A stretch of 64,000 nt of DNA from DASXIF01 sp036498145. GTDB taxonomy: Bacteria > Actinomycetota > Actinomycetes > Mycobacteriales > Jatrophihabitantaceae. This document shows positions 44,208 through 55,621 of this stretch, one piece after another. Position 1 is the stretch's first letter. Each line of letters starts with the position of its first letter. Location of the stretch: the NCBI GenBank assembly GCA_963708625.1, contig CAVPSV010000005.1:310001-374000 (forward strand), written 5' to 3'. Below the pieces are notes generated by a model that saw only the letters and a program-made list of their open reading frames with translations, ran no database searches and was not told the origin of the DNA. A program made the position numbers and the translations under genes.

Positions 44208-46205
44208 TCAGGCATGCGGGCGGACGGCAAACACATGGGCAGGTTGGGCGTGCGGGTCGAGCCGGACGTAGTTCCGCTCGCCCCACTCGTAGTCGACGCC
44301 GGTGAGCAGATCGTGCGCGGTGAACCCGCAGTCCCAGTCCATGCCGAGAGCCTGGAGATCAAGGGTGGTCGTCGCTTCCCGCATCTCGTGCGGATTGAGG
44401 TTGCACACGACCAGCACGGTGTCGCCGCTGGCCTCGTCCCGCTTGCTGAATGCGGTGATGTCCTCGTTGTCGACCGGGTGGATGCGCAGGTTCCGCAGTT
44501 GGTGCAGCGCGGGGTGATCGCGCCGGATCCGGTTCAGGCGTGAGATGAGCGGTGCCAGCGAGCGGTTGTCCGCGATCGCGGCAGCGAAGTCACGGGGACG
44601 CAACTGGTACTTCTCCGAGTCCAGGTACTCCTCGCTGCCGGGGCGCAGATTCAGGTGTTCGTAGAGCTCGTAGCCGGAGTACACGCCCCACGTCGGCGAG
44701 ATCATCGCGGCGAGCACGGCACGGATGGCGAACGCCGCCGGTCCACCGTGCACCAGGTAGTCGTGCAGGATGTCCGGGGTGTTGACGAAGAAGTTGGGAC
44801 GCATGAACGCGGCCGTGCGCACCAGCTCGCGCGCGTAGGTCTCGAGTTCCTCCTTGGTGTTGCGCCAGGTGAAGTAGGTATAGGACTGCTGGAAGCCGAT
44901 CTTCGCCAGTTCGTGCATCATCGCCGGGCGGGTGAATGCCTCGGCGAGGAACAGCACGTCCGGGTGGCTCTTCTTCACCTCGGCGATCAGCCACTGCCAG
45001 AAGTTGAGCGGCTTCGTATGCGGGTTGTCGACGCGGAAGATCGTCACGCCGGCACTGATCCAGTGCTCGAGGATGCGCAGGCACTCGGCGTACAGGCCGG
45101 CGGGGTCGTTGTCGAAGTTGATGGGATAGATGTCCTGGTACTTCTTCGGCGGGTTCTCCGCGTAGGCGATCGTGCCGTCCGGCTTCGTGGTGAACCATTC
45201 GGGGTGGGCGGTGACCCACGGATGATCCGGTGCGGCCTGCAGCGCGAAGTCGAGGGCCACCTCCATGTTCAGTTCCTTGGCCCGGCGCACGAACGCGGTG
45301 AAATCAGCCAGGCTGCCCAGTTCCGGGTGGATGGCGTCATGGCCACCGTCGCGAGAACCGATGGCCCACGGCGAGCCGACATCCCAGGACGCCGCCACCA
45401 GGGCGTTGTTCGGGCCCTTGCGGTTCACTTCGCCGATCGGATGGATCGGCGGCAGGTACACCACGTCGATGCCGAGCGAGGCGACATAGTCCAGATGCTC
45501 GGTGGCGTCCTTCAGGGTGCCGTGGCGGGCCGGCCGGGCCGGTGCGGTCGGGTCGCCGGCTAGCTCGGCACCGATCGAGCGGGGGAAGAACTCGTACCAC
45601 GACCCGTACAGGGCACGGGCCCGGTCCACCCAGAGCGGATACCGCGGCGATGCGGTGATCAGCTCGCGCAACGGATCGGCCGCGATCAACTGGTGCAGGT
45701 AGTCATCCAGCGCCGGCGCGACGCGATGGGGGAGGTCCAGGGCGGTGTCCCGCAGGGCGCGGGCCGCGGCCATCGCACGTGGCCGTTCGGGGCGCGGCAG
45801 CGTCCGGGCGAGCCGATCGAACAGGCGCGCGCCGATCTCCAGGTCATTGGTCAGGTCTGCACTGCCCTGACCGGCGTCGATCTTGACGGTGATCGTGTGC
45901 AGCCAGGTGGCGAGCGGGTCACTCCACGCCTCGATGGCAAAGCTCCACAGGCCGGTGCGGTCGGCCATGACGGTCGCGTGCCACCGGTCGGTGCCCGGCG
46001 TGCCGGGTCGCATCGTCGTCATCGTCGCCTTGCGGCCGGTCGGCCCACGCAACACGACGCTCGCGCCCACCGCGTCGTGGCCCTCGCGGAAGACCGTCGC
46101 GCTGATCGGGAGCGGCTCACCGACCACCGCGCGGGCAGGGAATTCGGGTGCGACCGTCGAGCCGACGACAGGGGTGACGTCGCTGATGCCGAAGCGACCG
46201 ACCAT
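44208..46205 (-). CDS. glgE: Maltosyltransferase GlgE
   Basis: It transfers maltose from maltose-1-phosphate to the non-reducing end of alpha-1,4-glucan. The 665-residue protein has the N-terminal domains typical of GlgE (VAPEFPARAVVGEPLPISAT), the GH13_3 barrel with VVYLPPIHPIGEVNRKGPNN, the nucleophile Asp in TIFRVDNPHTKPLNFW and the proton donor Glu in LFLAEAFTRPAMM. It is the first gene of the glgE-treS-pep2-glgB operon. TAGGTT six bases before the ATG (46212-46217) suggests a leaderless transcript. Confidence 0.97.
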   Translation of the reverse strand: MVGRFGISDVTPVVGSTVAPEFPARAVVGEPLPISATVFREGHDAVGASVVLRGPTGRKATMTTMRPGTPGTDRWHATVMADRTGLWSFAIEAWSDPLATWLHTITVKIDAGQGSADLTNDLEIGARLFDRLARTLPRPERPRAMAAARALRDTALDLPHRVAPALDDYLHQLIAADPLRELITASPRYPLWVDRARALYGSWYEFFPRSIGAELAGDPTAPARPARHGTLKDATEHLDYVASLGIDVVYLPPIHPIGEVNRKGPNNALVAASWDVGSPWAIGSRDGGHDAIHPELGSLADFTAFVRRAKELNMEVALDFALQAAPDHPWVTAHPEWFTTKPDGTIAYAENPPKKYQDIYPINFDNDPAGLYAECLRILEHWISAGVTIFRVDNPHTKPLNFWQWLIAEVKKSHPDVLFLAEAFTRPAMMHELAKIGFQQSYTYFTWRNTKEELETYARELVRTAAFMRPNFFVNTPDILHDYLVHGGPAAFAIRAVLAAMISPTWGVYSGYELYEHLNLRPGSEEYLDSEKYQLRPRDFAAAIADNRSLAPLISRLNRIRRDHPALHQLRNLRIHPVDNEDITAFSKRDEASGDTVLVVCNLNPHEMREATTTLDLQALGMDWDCGFTAHDLLTGVDYEWGERNYVRLDPHAQPAHVFAVRPHA

Positions 46206-46268
46206 GGCTCCAACCTACCCAGTGGGCTCGCCCCGTAAGCCTTTCCGGTGGGTGCTAGCGTCCGGTCC
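46206..46268. promoter_or_regulatory. Compact divergent promoter glgE/glgP
   Basis: In only 63 bases, two -10 hexamers point outward: TAGGTT for glgE (minus strand, 46212-46217, six bases before the ATG) and TAGCGT for glgP (46256-46261, seven bases before the GTG). The -35 zones must overlap, so synthesis and breakdown are likely to compete or be co-regulated. Confidence 0.55.
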
Positions 46269-48821
46269 GTGAAGGCCCTGCGACGCCTGACGGTACGTGC
46301 CGCTTTTCCGCCCGAGATCGGTGCGCTGGGCGAGATCGTGGACAACCTCAGATGGTCCTGGCATCCCGATTCGCTGGATCTGCTCGAGTCCGTCGACCCC
46401 GAGCTGTGGGAGTCCTGTGGGCATGACCCGTCTCGAATGCTCGGCGAGGTGCGGCCGGAGCGGCTGGCCACGCTCGCCCGCGACCGTCGCTTCGTGCGTG
46501 CGCTGAACGATCTGCGCGAGGACCTCAACGACTACCTGACTGCGCCGCGGTGGTACCAGGACCGCCAGGCGGATCAGGCGTCGTTGCCGTCCTCGATCGC
46601 CTACTTCTCGCCCGAGTTCGGCATCACGGAGGTGCTGCCGCAATATTCTGGCGGGCTCGGCATCCTCGCCGGTGATCACCTCAAGGCCGCCAGCGATCTC
46701 GGCGTCCCGATCATCGGGGTCGGCCTGCTGTACCGGGCCGGCTACTTCCGTCAATCGCTGTCGCGTGACGGGTGGCAACTGGAGCATTACCCGGCGCTGG
46801 ACCCTCGTGGCATGCCGATCCGTGCGCTCGTCGACGCAGACGGCACCCCGGTACGGGTGTCGTTGGCGTTGCCCCACGGGCGTTCGTTGTGGGCCCAGGT
46901 GTGGGTGGTCAAGGTCGGACGGGTGCCGCTGCTGCTGCTCGACAGCGACATCGAGGAGAACGACGTGGCCGCGCGCCAGATCACCGATCGGCTCTACGGC
47001 GGCGGCAAGGAACACCGGTTGGAGCAGGAGCTGCTGCTCGGCGTCGGCGGGGTGCGGGCCATCCGCGCCTATTGCGCCGTCACGGCAACGGCCGCACCGC
47101 AGGTGTTCCACACCAACGAAGGGCATGCCGGTTTTCTCGGCGTCGAGCGCATCCGCGAACTGATGGAGGGCGCGCAGCTGAGTTTCGACCAGGCGCTGCA
47201 GGCGGTGCGGGCCGGCACCGTGTTCACCACGCACACGCCGGTGCCCGCCGGCATCGACCGCTTCGAGCGAGACCTGGTCGCGGCGCATCTGACCCGGCTT
47301 GCCGGGGTGCCCGCCGAGCGCGTGCTGGACCTCGGTGCCGAAGCCGATCCGGCCATGTTCAACATGGCGCACATGGGGTTGCGGTTGGGCCAGCGCGCCA
47401 ACGGCGTGTCCCGTCTGCACGGCGAGGTAAGCCGGGAGATGTTCGCCGACCTGTGGCCCGGGTTCGACCCGCAAGAGGTGCCGATCAGCTCCATCACCAA
47501 CGGGGTGCACGCGCCGACCTGGATGGCCCGCGACGTGCTTCAGGTGGCCGAGCGCGAGGTGGGCGCGGAGGTGTTGGCGATCGGCGACGGCTGGGACGCC
47601 ATCGACCGGGTCGGCGACGGCGAGCTCTGGCGCGTGCGCCGGGACCTGCGCGAGCGACTGGTCGACGAGGTGCGCCGCCGGGTCCGGCTGTCCGGGCTGC
47701 AGCGCGGGATGAGTGCGGCCGAGCTGGGCTGGACAGCGTCGATCTTCGACTCGGATGTGCTGACCATCGGCTTCGCCCGTCGCGTGCCGTCCTACAAGCG
47801 CCTGACGCTGATGCGGCGGGACCCGGAGCGACTGCGCGCGATCCTGCTCGATCCGGACCGGCCGGTCCAGATCGTGATCGCCGGCAAGAGCCATCCGGCC
47901 GACGACGGCGGCAAGCAGCTGATCGCGCAGATGGTGCAATTCGCCGACGATCCCGCGGTTCGGCATCGGATCGCATTCCTGCCGGATTACGACATCGCGA
48001 TGGCGCGCTATCTGTACTGGGGCGTGGACGTCTGGCTGAACAATCCGCTGCGTCCGCTCGAGGCGTGCGGTACGTCGGGCATGAAGGCGGCGCTGAACGG
48101 TGCGCTGAACCTCTCGATCCGCGACGGCTGGTGGGACGAGTGGTTCGACGGCGAGAACGGATGGGCCATTCCGTCGGCCGATGGCCTGGCCGATCCGGAC
48201 CGGCGCGACGACCTGGAGTCGGCCGCGCTCTACGACCTGATTTCATCGCAGGTCGCGCCGCGCTTCTACGACCGCGACGGCAACGGGATCCCAACGCGGT
48301 GGGTGCAGATGGTCCGGCACACGCTCAAGTCGCTCGGGCCAAAGGTGCTGGCCACCCGCATGGTGCGCGACTACGTCCGCGAGCTGTACGAACCAGCCGC
48401 GGCCTCCTCGGCCCGGATGCAGGCGGACGGCTTCCGGGGCGCCAAGGAACTGGCTCGGTGGCGCGCCGACGTGCTCGCCGCGTGGCCCGGTGTGCGCGTG
48501 CTGCACGTCGACTCGATGCTCGACAGCGATCACTCACAGCTCGGCGGAGTGCTGACGCTGCGTGCGGAAGTGGCGTTGAACACATTGCAGCCGGACGATG
48601 TCGACGTCGAGGCGGTCTATGGGTCGGTGGACGGCGACGACACGCTGACCCACACGGAGACGGTTTCGTTGAAATCCGTGGAGACGTTCGACGGGATCTG
48701 CCGCTACGAGGGGGAGGTTCCGCTGCAGCGAACCGGCGCCTTCGGCTACACGGTGCGGGTGCTGCCCAGGCACGAGTTGCTCGCGTCCCCGGCGGAGCTG
48801 GGCGTCATCGCGGTTGCGTAG
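46269..48821 (+). CDS. glgP: Alpha-glucan phosphorylase
   Basis: This PLP-dependent enzyme releases glucose-1-phosphate from glucan ends. The 850-residue protein is of the actinobacterial short-domain type: FSPEFGITEVLPQYSGGLGI near residue 115, VFHTNEGHAGFLGVERI, the phosphate/PLP region GFARRVPSYKRLTLMRRDPE and CGTSGMKAALNGALNLSIRD. The GTG at 46269 is preceded by TAGCGT at leaderless spacing; an upstream in-frame start is less likely. It works against GlgE, encoded divergently. Confidence 0.95.
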   Translation: MKALRRLTVRAAFPPEIGALGEIVDNLRWSWHPDSLDLLESVDPELWESCGHDPSRMLGEVRPERLATLARDRRFVRALNDLREDLNDYLTAPRWYQDRQADQASLPSSIAYFSPEFGITEVLPQYSGGLGILAGDHLKAASDLGVPIIGVGLLYRAGYFRQSLSRDGWQLEHYPALDPRGMPIRALVDADGTPVRVSLALPHGRSLWAQVWVVKVGRVPLLLLDSDIEENDVAARQITDRLYGGGKEHRLEQELLLGVGGVRAIRAYCAVTATAAPQVFHTNEGHAGFLGVERIRELMEGAQLSFDQALQAVRAGTVFTTHTPVPAGIDRFERDLVAAHLTRLAGVPAERVLDLGAEADPAMFNMAHMGLRLGQRANGVSRLHGEVSREMFADLWPGFDPQEVPISSITNGVHAPTWMARDVLQVAEREVGAEVLAIGDGWDAIDRVGDGELWRVRRDLRERLVDEVRRRVRLSGLQRGMSAAELGWTASIFDSDVLTIGFARRVPSYKRLTLMRRDPERLRAILLDPDRPVQIVIAGKSHPADDGGKQLIAQMVQFADDPAVRHRIAFLPDYDIAMARYLYWGVDVWLNNPLRPLEACGTSGMKAALNGALNLSIRDGWWDEWFDGENGWAIPSADGLADPDRRDDLESAALYDLISSQVAPRFYDRDGNGIPTRWVQMVRHTLKSLGPKVLATRMVRDYVRELYEPAAASSARMQADGFRGAKELARWRADVLAAWPGVRVLHVDSMLDSDHSQLGGVLTLRAEVALNTLQPDDVDVEAVYGSVDGDDTLTHTETVSLKSVETFDGICRYEGEVPLQRTGAFGYTVRVLPRHELLASPAELGVIAVA

Positions 48822-48889
48822 AGATTAACTAACGAAAACCACACGGTCCGGATTTGCCAATTGTTGGGAATGTGTGAGGATACTTTCAC

Positions 48890-48909
48890 AGGCGAATTAG
48901 CGCCTTTTT
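48890..48909 (+). terminator. Hairpin with T-run in front of the secreted protein gene
   Basis: AGGCG (48890-48894) and CGCCT (48901-48905) form a 5-bp stem, followed by TTTTT. It may terminate glgP transcription, but it lies only 16 bases before the next start and after a possible promoter (TTGCCA at 48857-48862, GATACT near 48880). An attenuator-like leader is therefore possible. Confidence 0.4.
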
Positions 48910-48925
48910 GATGGGCAGGGGCTTG

Positions 48926-50194
48926 ATGAAACTTCGTATCCCACTCACGCTCGCCACGATCTGTGCGGGCGTTGTAGCCACAGTCGGTGTTACCGCGGGA
49001 CCCGCGGGTGCCGCAGACGTATTCGAGATGGTGGGCTGGTCCGGCGGCTCGATCGTGCACGCCGTGAACGGCACCGTCACCTCCGCATTGACGGCGGCAT
49101 CCTCCATCGAAGGCCCCAGACTTCAAACCGACACCAACAGCGCGGCGTCGATCAACGTTGCGGACCTGGTCCAGGCCGGTGCAGTGTCCACGTCGACCTC
49201 TTCGTTCGCCATCCCGGGCGGCGTCGAGGTCCTCTCGCACGCGCGCACTGCCGGGGTCAGCCTGCTCGGTGGGGCCATCAAGGTCGACGCGGTGGACACG
49301 TTCGCGACATCGACCTATATCGACGGTCTCACCTCCAGTGACACGTTCACGACCCTCGTCGGCCTGCATGTCGCCGGCAAGAAGATTCCGGTCAATATCC
49401 CGAAGAACTTCCAGATCAACATCCCGAACATCGCCCGGTTGATCCTGAACGTGCAGTACACGGTTCAGCAGGACGGTGCGGTGATGACCCAGGGTGCGGG
49501 CCTGTACTTGAGCCTGCTCAAGCCACGTGGCCAGAACGCGATCGGTGCCGAGGTCATGCTGAACCCGACCTACTCGGCCATTCAGCTCGTCAACCCGACA
49601 CTGAACCACTACGTGGCCGGCCATGCATACGGCTCGCGGATCACCGCGGGTGTCGGGCAACTGGTGAACATCCAGTCCGACCCGACCGCGCCGATCTCGA
49701 TGCCGGGCGGCGGCACCAACGGTGTGACGAACTACAACACCATCGCCGCGGCTGATCTCGCTCCGCTGCTGCAGGTGGGTGCGGTGACGACATCGGCCAC
49801 CGGGACAGATACCAGTTCGGTCCTCGACGCCACTACGACGTCGGAGATCGCCGGGCTGAACCTGTTGAACGGATTGATCAAGGTCGACGCGATCAAGGTG
49901 ACGGCACACGCGCACGGCACAGTGAACGGCTCCGGTGCGTTGACATCACCGTTCACCGACGGCAGCGCAACGCTGGTGAACCTGATCATCGCCGGCAAGA
50001 AGATCTCGCTGAACACCTCACCGAACACGGTGATCAATGTGCTGAACCTCGGCACGATCACGATCGACTCGATCCAGAGCACCTCCACTGCGATCCTCGT
50101 CAAGGCGCTGGACATCAAGATCTCCACCGCACAGGCCGGCTTGCCGGTGGGTGCGGAGATCCAGCTCGGCGTGGCCTCGGCGTCGGTGCACTGA
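48926..50194 (+). CDS. Secreted two-domain protein, choice-of-anchor P type
   Basis: The 422-residue protein has a classical signal peptide (MKLRIPLTLATICAGVVATV, cleavage after AGA at about residue 29). Two homologous beta-rich domains follow; each holds a segment of the form (L)NGLIKVDAIKVTA or GGAIKVDAVDTFA and then LIIAGKKISLN or LHVAGKKIPVN. The pattern matches what I know as choice-of-anchor P proteins, which are otherwise uncharacterised. No anchor helix or sortase motif is visible, so the product is probably released or loosely bound. Thr/Ser/Asn-rich, with lower GC than its neighbours. Confidence 0.7.
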   Translation: MKLRIPLTLATICAGVVATVGVTAGPAGAADVFEMVGWSGGSIVHAVNGTVTSALTAASSIEGPRLQTDTNSAASINVADLVQAGAVSTSTSSFAIPGGVEVLSHARTAGVSLLGGAIKVDAVDTFATSTYIDGLTSSDTFTTLVGLHVAGKKIPVNIPKNFQINIPNIARLILNVQYTVQQDGAVMTQGAGLYLSLLKPRGQNAIGAEVMLNPTYSAIQLVNPTLNHYVAGHAYGSRITAGVGQLVNIQSDPTAPISMPGGGTNGVTNYNTIAAADLAPLLQVGAVTTSATGTDTSSVLDATTTSEIAGLNLLNGLIKVDAIKVTAHAHGTVNGSGALTSPFTDGSATLVNLIIAGKKISLNTSPNTVINVLNLGTITIDSIQSTSTAILVKALDIKISTAQAGLPVGAEIQLGVASASVH

Positions 50195-50219
50195 TCGATC
50201 AGCTCCTCAGCACGTAGCA

Positions 50220-50249
50220 GCGAGGCCCCGGCATCAGCCGGGGCCTCGC
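50220..50249. terminator. Strong bidirectional terminator
   Basis: GCGAGGCCCCGGC (50220-50232) and GCCGGGGCCTCGC (50237-50249) form a perfect 13-bp stem with a four-base loop between the convergent secreted-protein and phosphatase genes. Confidence 0.85.
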
Positions 50250-50261
50250 TTCGTGCTTGCC

Positions 50262-51032
50262 TCAGATGAGTTCGATGGCGTCGGCGATGGAGTCCAGGAC
50301 TCGGCCGGGACGGTACGGGTAGCGGGCGATGTCCGTGGCCCGGGTCGACCCGCTCAGCACCAAGATGGTGTCCAGCCCGGCCTCGATGCCGGCGACGATG
50401 TCGGTGTCCATCCGGTCGCCGACCATCACCGTGTTCTCCGAGTGCGCCTCGATCTTGTTCAATGCGCTGCGGAACATCATCGGGTTCGGCTTGCCCACGA
50501 AGTACGGCTGCCGTCCGGTGGCCTTCGTGATCAGCGCCGCGACCGATCCGGTGGCCGGGATGGGGCCTTCGGCCGACGGTCCGGTGACGTCCGGATTGGT
50601 GGCGATGAATCGGGCACCGTCGCCGATCAGGCGGATCGCCTGGGTGATCGCCTCGAACGAATAGGTCCGGGTCTCGCCGAGGATGACGAAGTCCGGGTCG
50701 CGATCGGTGAGCGTGTAGCCGACCTCGTGCATCGCGGTGGTCATGCCGGCCTCGCCGATGACATACGCGGATCCGCCGGGCAACTGGTCGCTCAGGAACG
50801 TCGCGGTCGCGAGTGCGGAGGTCCAGATCGCCTCCTCCGGCACGGACAGCCCGGAGCGCGCCAGCCGCGCGGCCAGGTCGCGCGGGGTGAAGATCGAGTT
50901 ATTGGTGAGCACGAGGAAGCGCCGCTGCCGCTCGACCAGCCGGGCCAGGAACTCCACGGCACCGGGCAACGCGTGCTCCTCGCGCACCAGCACGCCGTCC
51001 ATGTCGGTGAGCCAGCACTCGTGCGTGCGCAT
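50262..51032 (-). CDS. HAD-family phosphatase, NagD type
   Basis: The 256-residue HAD subfamily IIA phosphatase carries motif I DMDGVLV (Asp10, Asp12), motif II FLVLTNNS, the Lys in FVGKPNPMMF and motif IV MVGDRMDTDIVAGIEAG. The C2 cap is present. Such enzymes dephosphorylate nucleotides, sugars or phosphoglycolate; the substrate is open. Confidence 0.92.
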   Translation of the reverse strand: MRTHECWLTDMDGVLVREEHALPGAVEFLARLVERQRRFLVLTNNSIFTPRDLAARLARSGLSVPEEAIWTSALATATFLSDQLPGGSAYVIGEAGMTTAMHEVGYTLTDRDPDFVILGETRTYSFEAITQAIRLIGDGARFIATNPDVTGPSAEGPIPATGSVAALITKATGRQPYFVGKPNPMMFRSALNKIEAHSENTVMVGDRMDTDIVAGIEAGLDTILVLSGSTRATDIARYPYRPGRVLDSIADAIELI

Positions 51033-51058
51033 GCGGCAAGTGTCGCAGGGTCAGCCGA

Positions 51059-53182
<2,124 letters not shown>

Positions 53183-53321
53183 CTGCCGGATGTTAGCCGT
53201 CGCCGCTCGGCGTCGACATTCTCAGTCAGTGCACGGGAAGATCTCAGGTGGCGGCACATTGGGCACACTTGAGTAGACCTCGACCGCGAGATCCGCGGAC
53301 GAACGAGGGAGAGTCGACATC

Positions 53322-54728
53322 ATGCAGCCGCAGGACCCCCACGGCAGCCCGGACCCAGAGGGCGGCCAGTACCCCCAGGGCAGCCAGTACCCGCACTCTT
53401 ACGGCGCCGACCCGTACCGCGCGCAGGCCTACGGGGCGAACCCTTACGCCTCGTCCCCGTTCGCGGCGAACCCTTATGCCACCAGCCCGTATGCCACGGA
53501 CCCGTATGCCACTGGCCCCTACGCCGGCACGCCATACGGTGCACCCGCGCCGCCGGCCCCACCGACGCCGCCCGCGGCGCCTCGCCGCGCCCGCCGGACC
53601 GCGCTCACGGTGGCGGCCGCGGTGGCCTTCGCCGCGCTCGTCGGCGGCACCGGCTACGCCGTCGGGCATAACCAGACCACCAGTGGCGTCGGCTCGAGCC
53701 AGGCGGCGACCGGCAACGGCAGCGCCGGGTCCGGCAACACGGGGCCGTTCGGCAACGGAACCGGTAACGGCTCGTCCGGCTCGTCCGGCTCGTCCGGCTC
53801 GACCGGGACGGCCAGCACGACCACGGCGACGCCCGCGCAGCAGGTCGGCGTGGTCGACATCGACACCGTGCTCGGATACCAGCAAGCCCGCGCCGCGGGT
53901 ACCGGTCTGGTGCTGACCTCCGGCGGCGAGATCCTCACCAACAACCACGTCGTCGACGGCGCCACCGCCATCTCGGTAACCGTCGTCTCCACCGGCAAGA
54001 CCTACTCGGGCAAGGTCGTCGGCACCGCGCCGACGCAGGACGTCGCCGTGATCCAGCTGTCCGGTGCGTCCGGCCTGGCCACCGCACAACTCGGTGACTC
54101 GTCGTCGTTGCACACCGGCGCCACGGTGACCGGGGTCGGCAACGCCGGCGGCGGGGGCGGGGTGCCCAGCGCGGCCACCGGCGTCATCACCGCGCTGAAC
54201 CAGCAACTCACCGCATCCGACACCAACGGGCAGAACTCGGAAAAGCTCACCGGCATGATCCAGACGAACGCGCCGATCGCGGCCGGTGACTCCGGCGGCC
54301 CGCTCTACAACACGGCCAACCAGGTGATCGGCATGGACACCGCGGCCGCCACGAACGGCCGCTCGACCGTCGCCGGCTACGCCATCCCGATCAGCCACGC
54401 GGTTTCCGTCGCGCAACAGATCGAGACCGGTGTCGCCTCGGCCACCATCCACATCGGTTACCCGGGCTTCATGGGTGTCTCGGTGGCCGATGGCAGCAAC
54501 GGCGCCCTGATCGAGGGCGTCGTCGCCAATGGCCCCGCGGCCCGCGCGGGCATTGCCGCGGGCGACGTGGTCACTGCGGTGAACGGGCACTCGGTCACCT
54601 CCGCGAGCTCGCTGAAGTCCACGCTGTCCGGCGCGAAACCCGGCCAGCAGGTCAGCGTGACCTGGACCGACCCGGCCGGCAGCTCGCACAGCGCAACCGT
54701 CACATTGATCACCGGACCGGCCGACTGA
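53322..54728 (+). CDS. Membrane-anchored HtrA-like serine protease with PDZ domain
   Basis: This is a trypsin-fold protease acting outside the membrane in protein quality control. Of its 468 residues, the first 90 form a cytosolic tail rich in Pro, Tyr and Ala with PYAxSPYATDPYATGPYA-type repeats. A membrane helix follows (about 93-113) and a Gly/Ser/Thr linker. The catalytic triad is His209 (NNHVVDG), Asp240 (TQDVAVIQ) and Ser324 (AAGDSGGPLYN). A C-terminal PDZ domain runs from about 375 (FMGVSVADGSNGALIEGVV). GGGAGAG lies before the ATG. Confidence 0.93.
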   Translation: MQPQDPHGSPDPEGGQYPQGSQYPHSYGADPYRAQAYGANPYASSPFAANPYATSPYATDPYATGPYAGTPYGAPAPPAPPTPPAAPRRARRTALTVAAAVAFAALVGGTGYAVGHNQTTSGVGSSQAATGNGSAGSGNTGPFGNGTGNGSSGSSGSSGSTGTASTTTATPAQQVGVVDIDTVLGYQQARAAGTGLVLTSGGEILTNNHVVDGATAISVTVVSTGKTYSGKVVGTAPTQDVAVIQLSGASGLATAQLGDSSSLHTGATVTGVGNAGGGGGVPSAATGVITALNQQLTASDTNGQNSEKLTGMIQTNAPIAAGDSGGPLYNTANQVIGMDTAAATNGRSTVAGYAIPISHAVSVAQQIETGVASATIHIGYPGFMGVSVADGSNGALIEGVVANGPAARAGIAAGDVVTAVNGHSVTSASSLKSTLSGAKPGQQVSVTWTDPAGSSHSATVTLITGPAD

Positions 54729-54735
54729 TCGCCGC

Positions 54736-54783
54736 GCAGGCGGACGGGCCGTGCCCCCACCCGGGCCCGGCCCGTGTGCCTGC
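54736..54783. terminator. Terminator-like hairpin after the protease gene
   Basis: Inner arms ACGGGCC (54744-54750) and GGCCCGT (54769-54775), and outer arms GCAGGC (54736-54741) and GCCTGC (54778-54783), form a long interrupted stem directly after the stop. Confidence 0.6.
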
Positions 54784-54818
54784 CGCGTCGGCTAACCCGG
54801 GTGCGCTTTTATTGACCC

Positions 54819-55616
54819 GTGGCCGAGACCAACCCTGACGCGGTGCTTCAGTTCACCCAGGTCTCGGTGCGGCGTGGGTCGAAGCTGCTGCTGGACCGCA
54901 TCGACTGGACCGTCGAGGTGGACGAGCGGTGGGCGGTGCTCGGCCCGAACGGGGCCGGCAAGACCACGCTGCTGCAGGTCGCGGCGGCCGCGCTGCACCC
55001 CAGCACCGGAGACGCGTACGTGTTCGGCGAACGCCTGGGCGCGGTGGACGTGTTCGAACTCCGCCCGCGCATCGGCCTGGCGAGTTCGGCCATCGCCGAT
55101 CGCATCCCGAACGCCGAGTCGGTGCTCGACGTGGTGGTCAGTGCCGGCTACGCAGTGATCGGACGGTGGCGCGAGGCGTACGGACGCCTCGACGTGCGCC
55201 GGGCCACGAGGCTGCTCGAACGTATGGGCGTCGGGGCGCTGGTCGAGCGGACCTACGGCACCCTGAGCCAGGGCGAGCGGCAGCGGGTGCAGATCGCCCG
55301 GGCGCTGATGACCGACCCGGAGCTGTTGTTGCTCGACGAACCGGCCGCCGGCATGGACCTCGGCGGGCGCGAGGATCTGTTGCGTCGCCTCACCCGTCTC
55401 GCCGAGGATCCCGACGCGCCGGCGTCGGTGCTGGTCACCCACCACGTGGAGGAGCTGCCACCTGCGATCAGCCACGTGCTGCTGCTGCGCGACGGTGCGG
55501 TGGTTGCCGCCGGGCTGGCCACCAGCGTGCTCACCGACGAGTTGCTCTCGCACACCTTCGGCCTGCCGTTGCGGGTGGAGCGCCGCGCCGGCCGTTGGTA
55601 CGCCTTCGCCGGCTGA
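54819..55616 (+). CDS. ABC transporter-type ATPase
   Basis: The cytosolic ATP-binding cassette of 265 residues has Walker A GPNGAGKTT (about 42-50), signature LSQGERQRVQIARAL, Walker B LLLLDEPAAGMDL and the switch His in VLVTHHVEELPP. No permease gene is adjacent, so its partner is unknown; the protein resembles YlmA/molybdate-type single-domain ATPases. GTG start without a clear ribosome site. Confidence 0.88.
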   Translation: MAETNPDAVLQFTQVSVRRGSKLLLDRIDWTVEVDERWAVLGPNGAGKTTLLQVAAAALHPSTGDAYVFGERLGAVDVFELRPRIGLASSAIADRIPNAESVLDVVVSAGYAVIGRWREAYGRLDVRRATRLLERMGVGALVERTYGTLSQGERQRVQIARALMTDPELLLLDEPAAGMDLGGREDLLRRLTRLAEDPDAPASVLVTHHVEELPPAISHVLLLRDGAVVAAGLATSVLTDELLSHTFGLPLRVERRAGRWYAFAG

Positions 55617-55621
55617 CGCGA

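Noticed and set aside
46215..48832. Long alternative frames on both strands over glgP
   Set aside because: Arg/Gly/Ala-rich shadows of an intact phosphorylase with all motifs in the chosen frame.
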